A DNA stretch of 64,000 nucleotides from Whalleya microplaca (taxonomy: Eukaryota; Ascomycota; Sordariomycetes; Xylariales; Xylariaceae): contig MU385773.1 of NCBI GenBank assembly GCA_022497155.1, forward strand, positions 62,001 to 126,000, written 5' to 3'. The notes beneath the pieces were generated by a model. The model did not search any database. It worked only from the letters and a program-made list of their open reading frames with translations, and was not told the DNA's origin. The position numbers and the translations under genes are program-made. This document shows, piece by piece, positions 44,676-56,311 of this stretch (positions are counted from its first letter, which is position 1; each line of letters begins with the position of its first letter).

Positions 44676-46679
44676 CTTCAGAGGAGCGCAATAAATAGCT
44701 CGCGATAAGAGGTATCGTATATATTTGATAAGTCTAGAACATGATCGTATATGATCGTTGTCGGAGGGAAGTTGGGAGTCTAAGTAAGGCTTCAAAGTTG
44801 TAAGTCTCCAAAGATGTAAGGCTTTATATATAAGCTACCTGTTGTAGTATTCGTGTAACATACTACGTCGCATCAGATGGATTAAATGCCAATTTTTACG
44901 ATTAGCTAAATGATCATTAGACTACGATATATCCACGGTTGTTCAACATCAGAGTTACAACGTGCTTAGGTGCTTCCGTAATCACCTTTGGTGGTTGTCA
45001 ATTGGAACTGTATGAAGGTTTAGGATCTAAGAAACTCTCTAACAGCTTAGGAGATCCGTTTTAAATAGAAGGGCTTTCGAAGCAAGTATTGCTCCGAGCT
45101 TTATTTGTTTAAGGCATTATAACTAATATCCCCATCGTGACACCGATTGAAATAAAGCTTAATCCTGGGCGGAGATATTGCGTGAGCTATATACTTGAAA
45201 GGTTGTATGAACAGCTGACTGACTGACTACCTCATCCCCTTCGGCCTTATTTGTTATGTACATCTACTGATATACGTAAAAGCAATACAAGTAGAGTCTG
45301 AATTGGGGCAATCTGACATGTACACTGGGAAGGCAATATAACAAGACCAAGGGAGGGCACGAATACCCTGACCTAACCATATTCCACCAATACACAGTCT
45401 CGCTTGATAGTGATATAGTATTAAAGACGTAGCATTGTATACGTATTACTGTATACATAGTGTGACCGGAAGTATGAGTATGATTGTGCCTCTTGACTTT
45501 ACTCATCATGGACTTTATGTAGGGCAACATGAGGCTGTTAGGTGTTAATCTAGGTATCTATTGTTTCTACTCTTCTCAGCACAACTTCGCATTTCATAAA
45601 AATGTGGCAACTTTGAGACTAGGATACGTCTGGATTAAGGACTTTAAGTCAGTGTTGTAGTATACTTTTTGAGTGGTGCGTTGGTAACTTCATAGTGATT
45701 TGACGAAGACAGGTTGAGACAACTGTAGGTTCTTTGTGCCTTCAAAGTTACCATATCGAGCTATGTTTTTAATAGAAACAAATAGCTGCAATAAGATCTA
45801 TCATAATGTATGGAGTCCGCTACGAGTAATGATTTACCCTGTTAGGAGCTTAAGTGCTACCCTTGTGATTAGGCAGTTAGGCAACTAAATTACTTTCTAT
45901 CTTAGTTCGTATGAATTTTGCCCCCATGCGATGATCATCCTGGGTGTTATATGCTGCGCGTTGAAGATGTGACGTCGATAACAAGGTCAGTTCGAATGAT
46001 AGTGTAGCTAACATCGTCTCCACAGAGTTATCAATGTATCAAAGCTGAGAGAAGAAAGTATAAAGGAGGGCATGTCTCGTCGTTTATATGTAGCTCTAGT
46101 TATAGTTGGACGAGGTTTGTTTCTTTGGACTCGATAATTAAATAAAGTGAACTTCCATTTGACCTGTAAGAGAGTACAAGGGATTGTTCAGTCACAGTTT
46201 TGTACCCGTTATTCCATAATTAACGTTATCTAAGGATACTTATTATACGCAAAGAAGCTCTGCTAGTATATATGTACATAGAGTACATGTAAGTAAGCCC
46301 CTGCATGTGACAGGGGTATGTTGCTGACTGATAAAGGCGATAAGCTCATACCTGGTACCTTTGCACAATCCTTGTTTCTTACAACACTGGATTTCTCTTT
46401 CGCCCATTGTTAGGCTGTCGCTGGAATGAACAACTTCATTCAACCACGCCTCTGTCTGTGCCATGTGATGGAGATGCTTGCTGCTGCCACTGCCGCCTCC
46501 GACGAAGAAACACCACCTTCTCCTGCGAAGACCTCTTCCGCTGAAGCTGAAGCTTAAACCCGCCTCGCCTCGAGTCGAGTCGCGTCGCGTATGCAACGCA
46601 CCTGAAATCGCATTTTCTACCAACTCTGTTTGCGCCGTCCCACCTCTCCCTTTGATCATTGCCGTCCTTTTTTCCGAAT
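44676..46679. other. Gene-free AT-leaning intergenic region
   Basis: About 2 kb between divergent starts (the interrupted gene on - and the capping enzyme on +). Most of it (44800-46250) is AT-leaning with stops in all frames and no repeat structure I can define. The last 200 bp or so before 46680 is pyrimidine-rich and is probably the capping-enzyme leader. Confidence 0.6.
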
Positions 46680-47925
46680 ATGAATCAACTCGATGGGCCG
46701 CCCACGCCGATCCGGGCCATCGATGAGCCAGGCATCAAGATCAGCTACGAGGTTGTCAGATCACTGCGCCAGGAAGTAGCCGATCTCCTGCACCGGAGCA
46801 CCCCCGCGTTCCCTGGTGCGCAGCCCGTCAGCTTCACGAGAAAGCACCTCGATGAGCTTTTGCGCGAGGAGTGAGTGCATGGGTTCCCTCTCGGAGAAAT
46901 GATGTAATTACGTTTGCGACTAACCTATGTGTCTCGCGCCGTACAGCTACTACGTCTGCGAGAAGTCCGACGGAATTCGCTATCTGCTGTACCTTACCGA
47001 GGACGAGTCCGGCAAGGAGTCGCATTACCTGATCGATCGCAAGAACGACTACTGGTACATCAACACCGGCTCCTTGCACTTCCCCACCCCGCACAACCAG
47101 CAGGATTTCCACAAGGGCACCGTGCTCGACGGCGAGCTGGTTATGGACACGTTGACCGACGGGCGCCAGGAGCCGCGCTATCTCGTCTTCGACTGTCTGG
47201 CCATGGACGGACAATCCCTGATAAAGCGAGACCTTAACAAACGACTGGGCTATTTCCAGGAGCAGGTCCTCAAGCCGTATAAGAAGCTGCTTGACGAGTA
47301 CCCATCGGAAAGGCAATTCCAGCCCTTCTTCATCTGCCTGAAGTCCATGCAGATGTCCTACGGCATCCACGTGGTCTTCGACGATATAAAGAATCTGAAG
47401 CACGAGAACGACGGCCTCATCTTCACCTGTCTCTGGAGCGAGTACAAGCCCGGCACCGACCCGCACATCCTGAAGTGGAAGGAGGCCGAGGAGAACACCG
47501 TCGACTTCATATGGAAGCTGCGCTTCCCCAAGGTCGAGCCGGACGAGTACGACCGCGCCGAGGGCGTCACGGCGCCCTTCGTCGACTACGAGGCCAAGCC
47601 CATGGTGGACCTACTGGCCAACCATGGCGGCGGCTTCCCACACGGCTACCAGTACTTCGCGGAGCTGCACCTCGAGGACAACGAGTGGGAGATCCTGAAG
47701 GGCCTCGGCGACCCCCTCGACGACCGCGTCGTCGAGGTCTACATGGACGCCCAGAAGCGGTGGCGCTTCTACCGCTTCCGCGACGACAAGTCCGATGGTA
47801 ATCACATATCAGTCGTTAACAGCGTGATCGAGAGCATCCAGGACGCGGTGACCAAGGAAGATCTCCTGAACCATATGAAGGCCGTACGGGATAATTGGAA
47901 GGCGCGGGGGAAGGTCCGGAAATGA
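46680..47925 (+). CDS. CEG1: mRNA guanylyltransferase (capping enzyme, Ceg1/Pce1 type)
   Basis: Adds GMP to the 5' end of nascent nuclear mRNA through a covalent lysyl-GMP intermediate. The exons are 46680-46870 and 46947-47925 (GTGAGT...CAG, phase 2), giving 389 residues, the size of the stand-alone fungal enzymes. The nucleotidyltransferase motif I is EKSDGIRY with catalytic Lys70. Motif III-like residues lie in YLIDRKNDYWYIN. Motif IIIa/IV lies in VLDGELVMD with DCLAMDG nearby. Motif V is in NDGLIFTC with the downstream LKWKEAEENTVDF. The C-terminal OB-fold follows, with motif VI-like residues near RWRFYRFRDDKSDGNH. The ATG at 46680 is the first in frame; the codon at 46659 is TTG. As in yeasts, no triphosphatase domain is fused. 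The start of motif I lies immediately after the intron. Confidence 0.95.
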
Positions 47926-49418
47926 AAATGAACATGACATGAGCGGTAAATTTAAAACATGTAGCTTGCCTGCCTACATCGTATCGCTCGCTAGCTAGCA
48001 CGCCACGGCGATAAAACGACCATGGCTATTCGATAGCGAGCGACTAGCTAAGTGACCGACTTAAGCGACAAACTGGGGAGGCGCACTCCTATTACTACTA
48101 CTACTGGATAGCTGCTTGCTTGCTTATCTATCTATCTAATAATTTGGATGGGGTGACATTGGAGCAGCGCTGAATTGATACCAAAAAACCACGGCGAAAA
48201 GAAAGGTGGTGTGGCCTGGGAGACCTGGACCGGTCTGGGAACGGACGGAATTCGGGATACTTATGGATTGGATTGTTTTGTTTAAAACACACACACTGGC
48301 TGGCAGCATCAGATATACTAAGTAATCGAACCTGTTCGAAGTCACCTTACCTACTTATCTAGCTTAATTCCTCTGATGACAGCTTTTGAATGCGGGATGC
48401 TCTGGTCAATGTTTGTAGTAATGAGGATGTGTATGTATGTATAATGTTAGACGTGGAAACTCGCGAATATGACGGCCTGGCAGCGCTACGCTGTGGCGGT
48501 CGTTACTTTATCCTAGGTTAGCCTGTGTCTATACCAGTCGACCTCGCAAGACACGGTTGCTTATGTATTCAATAAGTATCTGATTAGTTGATATGTGCAA
48601 GGCCAGCAACGGGATATACATCACAGCGCTTGTATTCTTCTCGCCGTAGTTGAGCTCGATTATGTGTATTAGACAACATCGACTTCCTCGACGGCTAAAG
48701 TACTTAAGTAGAGCAAATCATTCTTGGGATACATTACAATCATCTGAGCAGGAAAATATGTGTAGATAGTTCACAGGACAAGTTATACGGCATATATCAC
48801 ATGTAGATTCGATTGAAATATCCCCACGAGCAATGTTCCCAGTCTCACCAAGCACAAACTAAATGGGCTGGGCAAGTAAGAATCACGCGAACAAGTTTTG
48901 CAAGAATCATGATGAATATACTCCATATGTGTATATAAACACGGGTATAAAAGGAAGGATACCTAAGCAAGCAGCACAACACGGGTGTTGAACCAACAAC
49001 AGCAAAAACAAAAATTTGAGATATGATCCCGCGGCCTAACTAGCTTTCGCTCTCACTCTCACTCTCACTTTGTCTGTGCCTAAGAATACTCATCATCATT
49101 CTCATTCATTTGTATGTATGAAAAAGTGTGCCCACGGAGAAAAAAAGGCCTGCTCCCACAAGAACCAAACCAAACAAACAGGGAGGGACGGAGGGAGAGA
49201 TTAGTATGCACAAATAGGCAGGAAAGATGCGAACCGCAAAACTCCCTTCCTCCCGAGCGAATCATGGGGGAAAAATCTGAGATAGATACCATGCAACAAT
49301 TATCATTCATTCTCGCTGCTCTTCTCTGCATCATTCCAACTAACAGACAGACAGCCCTAAAATCAAGAGTCAAATATTGCGTCCTTGTCAGTCACTATGT
49401 TGAGTCGTTATCGAAATC
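47926..49418. other. Gene-free intergenic region
   Basis: About 1.5 kb between convergent genes (capping enzyme and PDS5), containing their 3' UTRs. Short CTA/CTAT-type runs occur near 48090-48140, and a CTCTCA run lies near 49045-49070. No gene was supported. The open frame at 49114-49647 is the antisense shadow of the PDS5 tail. Confidence 0.6.
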
Positions 49419-52400
49419 CTATTCCGAACCGCCTCCATTATCCAGTGCCGGCTCCGCCGCTTTTCTAGACCTAGTAGAGCGGGTGGGAGCGGGTGCGGGC
49501 TTTGCCGCCTTCGGGGCTGGTTTCGGGGCTGCTGGTTTCGCTTTCGACTTGGTGGCAGGGGCAGGCTTGCTGCCACCCTTTGTAGCGCTCGCTTTGACGG
49601 CCGGTCTCGAAGGTAGGTTGTTCTTCGCCTTCGAGGCCGCAGGCTGAGCTGCTGCAGAACGGCCTTTCCGCCTGTTTGGTTTGGGCGGCGGCGATGGAGG
49701 AGCTTCTTCTGCTTCTTCCTCTTCTTCGTCTTCCTGAATGTCACTAAGTTCGCTTTCCTCTCCGGCTACCTCGATCTTGTCTTCAGTATCCATGGGTTCG
49801 GGTTCGGCCTCTTCTTCCTCAGGTTCAGGCTCGGGCTCGGGCTCGGCTTCGATCTCCGGCTCAGCATCTTCTTCAATTTCTGATGCTTCCGAGTCGTCGT
49901 CTTCTTCACTCCGTATCTTCTTGCCTTCTTTGTCGTAGTAATCCCATTCCGTCACGCCCTCCCACATTTCCTTTTCATCATCCGATGAGTCTCGCTCAAC
50001 ATACGACGAGTTCTTCTTGGAGCGGCCACTACGCCTGCGATCCGCAGACTCCATAGCGGGCGAGGACGACGCGGCAGATTTTTTAGACTTCGCCGGAGTC
50101 TTTGTAGATTTGACAGCAGGTCTCTTGGAATGCGGCTTCACGGCCTTGGACTTGGACACCGCAGCTTTCGCTTTCTTCTGGGCAGGTTGGCCTTCGGCCC
50201 GATCATCCATGCTCTTTCGTTTCTGAACACCAATAATGTCAACTCGAAGTACAAATAGTAGGGGAGGTCTAGTGTTTTGTAAGCATACCTTCTTCTTGTC
50301 TATTGATCGTAGCAAGTCATCTAGTCGTTCGTCTAGGCCGTCTGGGAGGTATTGCTTTTCTGCGACCTCTTGCGCTACGCTGTGACTCGGAAGCGATGCG
50401 TATAGGCCCATAGGCAAACCGACCTTGCCAGGATAGGCCTGGAAGCTCCAGTTCTTCCTCTCTTGCCATTTCCTCAAAATGCTCTGTGCTAGATCGCTGA
50501 CCACATAGATGTTGTCGCTATCCGAGGGGGCGAGAGCATCGCGCGTCTGTTTCACGCGTTCGGCATACTTGAAGATCATTCCAAAATTCGCTTCAGTGGC
50601 AACGTTGCTGACGTAGTATAAGAGATACCTAGCATGGTCTACCAAGTCATCCTCTTCCGTGCTGTAATCTGGGTGATGCGCTAACAGGGAGATTAGTCTA
50701 CTCATCGTGGATTCCATAACATTCTGTTTAGCTTCGCGGAAGAAACGAGCACGAGACCGTATCCAAGTTTCGATCTGATTCTTGAAGCTGGCTTCCGGTT
50801 CAAAGACAGTCAAAAAGATCATCGTATAGAATCGAGGCCTCAACTTATTCTGAACTAGGTATTTCTGAAGCTTCTCGACAAACAACCGACGGACCATAGC
50901 GCTTGGGTCCTGCGTCACTAGCGCTAGTTGGTTGAAGTCTGTATGGGAGAAGAGCTCCTCAAAGTGTTTTGAAGTACACAGCTTTAAGAAGAGTTGGCCG
51001 GCAAGTAGTCGCAGGCGGGCTTTATGGTGTTTAGGCGTGTCTTGAGTTTTGCATAACTCCCCCTGTTGCTTTAGAAGACTTCGAAGAAGCTTAAAGACTG
51101 GTGCCGATTGCTCCTTGGCCTCTTCAAGATCCTGAGTACCTCGAAGACGATTGACCATCAGCTTGAGTGCCCAGCATTTGACTTGGCATTCCTCGTCAAG
51201 TTCTGCGTCAACAACCCATTCGGGATCTGTATCTTTCGCGTCTGTTCGGACCTTGCAAAGAACGTTCTTGTACGCCATGTCCATAATCTCATCATTAGAA
51301 TCATCTGTGACTTTAGATGCCAAAAGCTCGAGCTGACTGACCGCCGCCATTTTGTTGAGGAAATGTGGCGAGTCATAACCCCAATCCTTCGTGATTCGTT
51401 GTAGTAGGTCGGCAGCTGAGACCTCACTCTTGTTGTCTTTCTTAGCCATCATGACATTGACCGCATACTTGGCTGCCTTCGCTGGTTGTCCATGTAAGGC
51501 ATAACCCATTAACGCTTGAATAAACTTCCGGTCCTTCAGTGGAAGTTCGTCAGGGTATCTTCTCGAGTACGAAGAACAAGCCTTCAATGTCTCGACCACG
51601 GCAGCTTCGTTAGTCTGATGAGCGGTTGGTGCACCCTCTACCAAGTCTTTGCAGAGTTGCCCAATATGCGTCTTATAAAGATCCAGATTGTGTTGAGAGA
51701 TTTCGGTAGTGACCTCCTGGGCAGCCGCTCCAAGCCCATCTTTATCACTCTTGCAGCAATCCATGTAGGTCGAGAGATGGCTCTTGTTGAGTATAATGTA
51801 GGCAGAACGGTAGAGGAGAGGCAACAAAGTGTCGAGCATATGCGGTTTCGGCGATCCCTGGACCCTCTTGACAAACTCCTTGACAGCCCTGTGTACTGTC
51901 TTGAAATCACTCTCCGCAGAAAGTGTGAATCTAATCAGTTGGTTACTGCGGCGATCGTGCCAATTCGCAAAGTTATATAGATCCGCCTCGACTTTGACCG
52001 GGTCTGGCAGAAATTTACACAGGTATTGGATCGTCTTCTCCAGATTCTGCTTGATCTTGTCTCCGTCACTCTGTGGGTTTCCTCCGTTATACAGGTCGCA
52101 TTGGCGGACGAAATTCTCCAGGACCCTTGAGAATTGAGGTTGACGTGCCTGTAATGCATTGAAAGCTTTCCTCGCATTACTGTCCAAATCTTTAACCAGC
52201 AACAAAATTCTTTCGGCACGAATTCTGTCCTGGTCATAGGCTGGATCGGCGGCCGGTTGTGATTGAGAGTTCCCATTTGTAGCCTTGGGCCCCTTGCCCT
52301 TGGGAGGTGGAGGGAAAGACAGAGGCACCAGACACTCGAATTCGACGCGTTCCAACAGAACGTTGAGCTCCAAATCGTTGGCGTAAAATGTATGGAATAT

Positions 52401-54145
52401 CCGAGAGGGTATGCCAGATAGTGCAGCGGTCACCAATTCTTGTCCAGCTGCCAATTCGCCACTTCCCACAGCCCAGAGCTTGCCCAATAGCGCCATAGCC
52501 TCAACACGCACCGAGGACCTCTTATCACGACAACGGTCTGCGAGTGTGAACAAGATTGAACCTTCCTTATTAACACCCCCCATCGCAGCCAACTTAGTGA
52601 CAATGTCACGAAAACTGAATGATTCAATGGCTTTTACGGCAGCCAACCTGACTTTCTCGTCGTTGTCATTGAGTTTATCTCGCAAGCCATTGACAAATAT
52701 CGATTCGTCCTCTCGGCTGAGGCCAATGTTACCGGCAGAGGTCGAGACGATATAACCCACGGCTGTTGTCCATGCCGCCCGGATCAGTGGCGACTTGTCA
52801 TTTCTCCTGCTGACAAAACTGTGGAATGCCTGGGAATGTGTTTGCGCAAACGAAAGGGGAGATATAGGAGTAGTAAGTATGCTTGTCGAAGAATGGTCTG
52901 GGACCTCGTCGCCAAGTTTTGGGGGTGGATATGCCGTTGGGTCAAGTACTGGATGGGGAGGTGGGCCCGCAGCACCAATACCGGATATCATGTCTCCTAG
53001 TGTCTCTGTCGCTAGTAAACGTAACTGGACATTATCGGCTGAGAGCTCGGCCTCGACCTGAGGTATAACGTTAGGCAACACGGTGGGAGAGGCTCGCCAA
53101 AGCTCACGCAGAAGGAGGTGCGCCTTCCGTAACTCTCTGAAATCCGACTCGGATGGCCCATTTGGAGCATCATCATCATCCGAATCACCATCGTCCCTGT
53201 GGCCATTAGCATGCCCACCTTTGGCAGAAACGTCCATGATCACATCACTGAAATACTGGCCCACATAACGTGCCATCTTCTCAGGGCACGAATTGCATAC
53301 TGTCTTGGCCATGACGTACGCCTCCGGCTCCTCCTTGGGCAGGAGGGTCGTTTGGTTTCCATCTATGTCTGCCTTCTCCCTGTGACCTCCTGGGGGTGCC
53401 GCTCGCAAGAATTGAGCCATAATGACATCCAGCACAGGCGGTGGAAGGGAGGGGCTCTCCTCAACCAAAGTGACCAGAATATCTGACATGTGGAATTCGA
53501 CATCCTTCGCGACCTGCTCCCCCGACGTAGATTTCGACGATCCTGAAATACCATCGAAAAAGGAGGAGAAAAGCTGAAGCAACAGGTCCTCAGCATTCGT
53601 GACATCATTAATTAAGAGGATACTCTTGACCTCAGCAAGGGAGGTAAGGACGTATTTATGCTGTGTGTTGTATGCGTTCGTCGGATCCCATAGTGCTGGA
53701 AGGATCACCTTGACAAAGAGGGTAAATATTTCCTATGACGAGAAATCATAATAGTCAGTACAGGACAAGCCTGGTAGCAACATAGGACGTAATTGTGTAA
53801 AGGTACCTTTAGTTGCTTCGGTGTAAAAGGCGCCTCAGGGGCACAGAGTTTCAATATGTCTACCAGACATGATGCGACAAATGCCTTGACGCCTGCATCC
53901 TTATGCGCCAACAGGTTGTGAGCTGCCAGCTCTTTGGCAACGCCGGTGAGGGAGTCCTTATCGACAGTCTCCTGGTCCATATCAACCAATTCCTTCGACA
54001 GCTTCTCCAGTCGTCGCAGGAGCTCGCTGGTCGCAATTGGTTTTCCAGCTCGCCATGATAGTGGCTCATCGAACTGAAGGCTAACAAGCTCCTCCTCCAT
54101 CTCCTGATCCTCTTCCTCCGGGACCTCGTCCCTGTGCCGCGCCAT
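49419..54145 (-). CDS. PDS5: Sister-chromatid cohesion protein Pds5 (Spo76/BimD family)
   Basis: Cohesin-associated HEAT-repeat protein needed to maintain sister-chromatid cohesion. The family includes Sordaria Spo76 and Aspergillus BimD, which also shape meiotic chromosomes. The exons on the minus strand are 54145-53807, 53732-50289 and 50222-49419, giving 1528 residues. Conserved Pds5 blocks include FDEPLSWRAGKPI near the N-terminus, VFTLFVKV-type sequence after intron 1 (EIFTLFVKVILPALWDP) and the central KVRLAAVKAIESF HEAT repeat. The C-terminal 270 residues are a charged, disordered tail: a basic Lys/Ala/Ser region with NLS-like KRK, a long acidic Glu-Pro/Asp stretch, then another Lys/Ala/Pro-rich basic end. 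Intron 2 (66 bp) has no stop in frame, so its retention would insert 22 residues. The length fits filamentous-fungal members. Confidence 0.95.
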
Positions 54146-56311
54146 CTTAGGACTATGATGATAGGATCAAGTAATAGGACTGCTGCTACAGAGTCTAAGA
54201 GGAAGGAGAGGAGCGCAGTGTGTCGTCGCGGTATAGATTCGCCGTGATAATTTCCGGCGCGTCTCAGGAGCGGGGCGGGTGAACGGGTGGTCGCAGTCCT
54301 TTGGTGTAATAACAGGACGATTCTTATTAGGTAGGACTCGAAGGGAGCGGCGCTAACTACCTAGGTACAGTTTAGGTGGTATGTAAATTCAATTAGAGGT
54401 GCAGAGGTGCAGAGACTCGGCTGTTGGTGCTGCACAAGAAAAAATTAGGCGGTGGACGTCTGGAAATTGAATGGTGGCAGGTTGAGAAGATATGATATGA
54501 GAGAAACACAGATTGGATGGGGGCACCACCGGGCCGGCGATGAGATGATCTTTTTTACGCAGGACGCCTTGGAGAGGGTGTTACGCGACTTCCGTCTGGA
54601 TCCAGCCCATCAATCATCAATCAATTTCTAGCGTCGCGTCGGGGGGTCAATAGGCAGGTAGGTACGCAAGTACGCATAGGTACGCGCTTCGCCCCCTGGC
54701 GTGAATTTATTAGGTTTAGGAAGTCAGGGAGCTTGGGCCATGCCAGGTATCCACACGTATGTATGCATGTACATGTACCAAAGTACATAGGTATCTTTGC
54801 CGGTACTTGCGGCTCCACCACTTTTGGACTTCAACCCTCTTTGATGACATAACTTGTGTAGGAAGTATCATCCTCTCTAGCTTCAAGCGCCGCTATTCCC
54901 AAGCAGGGCCCTACTCTGATCCTTCAATGTCTAGCAGATATCATCAGAGCATACACTTAGGAAGAAACCAGAGCAGTTTTTTCTTAGCTGCTGCTCTTAT
55001 GTATGTTATGCCATAGTTGCAAGCTTCTTCTCCTTGCCATGTGTGATGTACTGGTAAACTATAGTACTCCAAATGGCACTTCCTCTACTGCCTCAAGGAC
55101 TGCTTGCATATCCTGGCTCTCAGCTTAAACTCACCCAACTGTTGTATGATGAGGGAGGAGGGCATCAATGCATGTGGTTTGGCGTTCCATCTTTTAGTGA
55201 GGTACATCCATATTTATCATCTTGACCCCGAGAGTTTAATGCTGCCTACCAAAGGGGTAATGTCCTGATAATATAGATGAGTTACCCTACAGAAAGCAGA
55301 CAACTAATATAATAACTCTACTTATAGCCACTTAGTTTATTACAGTGGTGTGTGTGGAGCCAGTGTGATATATGTCTATGTGAACTGCTTGTGATCCGAA
55401 GGTGAATAGCGTCGAATGGGCAACTGGGTAACTGGGTAACTAGGTGGTCCTTGTGGTTAAAATTCTACTGTCATTCAATGTAACTTGAATCTACATGTCG
55501 GATCTTTCCTCACTTATCTCACAAACCAGCATTGATAATTCAGTCGGACTGTTTCCTGAAACCAACATTCTACTGTCTCCTTCTGCACTCCTCCCACAAC
55601 CTCCTCAGTATCCAGTTACATATTCTCACGCGTTTGCATCCCAAAGGAACCTGTGCTCTGCATCTAACCGGTAAGCAAAATTCCCTCAGCTTTTGCACCA
55701 CCTTGGATGAATTTGTTCCTAGTTGCACATGCCAACCTGGGCCTATCTTGTCTGTTTGCACTCAGCTCAAGCATATTGCCCTATCTAATCCGCCCTATGC
55801 TCCTCCTGCTCCTCTGAAATTTTTCCTATTTTTCTCCCAAGTTGCTAGGAAGCATTGTTTACATCTACTGATACACGTCTTCCTGCCCCTCCTCTACTGT
55901 TTCCCTCCTCCCACCCTCCTCCCACCACATTCTTTCTTTTCCCAAAGCAACCCAAACACACCTTTTTTTGTCCTCCTTCCACCTGTTCGTCTTCATCCAA
56001 CTTCACTCGTTCATTGATATATCTCTGCTGACCTAGGCAATAGTTCAGTAAGTATTTCCTCCTCCTCATGGTATATTTATTTGATATGCCATATATAATT
56101 ATTCGCATATATATATATATATAGTCCTGTCTCATGTTGAATACCTTTCACCTGTCGCAACACAACACAGCATGACACCTTGTCACTCCTCTTCGACCTT
56201 CTGTTCATTCACTCGCTCCCATTCACCTATTTCTAGTCCAACAAATTTCCACCTTCACCCCATCAATTACTAATTTCGTGCAGCGTGCCTACAGATCAGA
56301 CTACTATCATC
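54146..56311. other. Divergent intergenic region, PDS5 to mucin-like gene
   Basis: About 2.2 kb between divergent starts. The PDS5 promoter lies near 54146-54400. A CT-rich leader for the mucin-like gene spans about 55540-56280, with an (AT)n run at about 56106-56123. The open frame at 55532-56017 is pyrimidine-rich low complexity without domain or splice support and is read as leader rather than coding. Confidence 0.55.
55540..56311 (+). promoter_or_regulatory. CT-rich leader of the mucin-like gene
   Basis: Long pyrimidine tracts (for example 55895-55990 and 56190-56260) precede the ATG at 56312. They resemble the other leaders in the window and suggest a strong promoter with a long 5' UTR. 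A short (AT)n tract lies within it. Confidence 0.4.

Noticed and set aside
46834..47466. 210-codon minus-strand frame
   Set aside because: Antisense to the capping enzyme, whose catalytic motifs are unambiguous on the plus strand.
55532..56017. 161-codon open frame before the mucin-like gene
   Set aside because: Pyrimidine-rich low complexity with no domain or splicing; fits a 5' leader.
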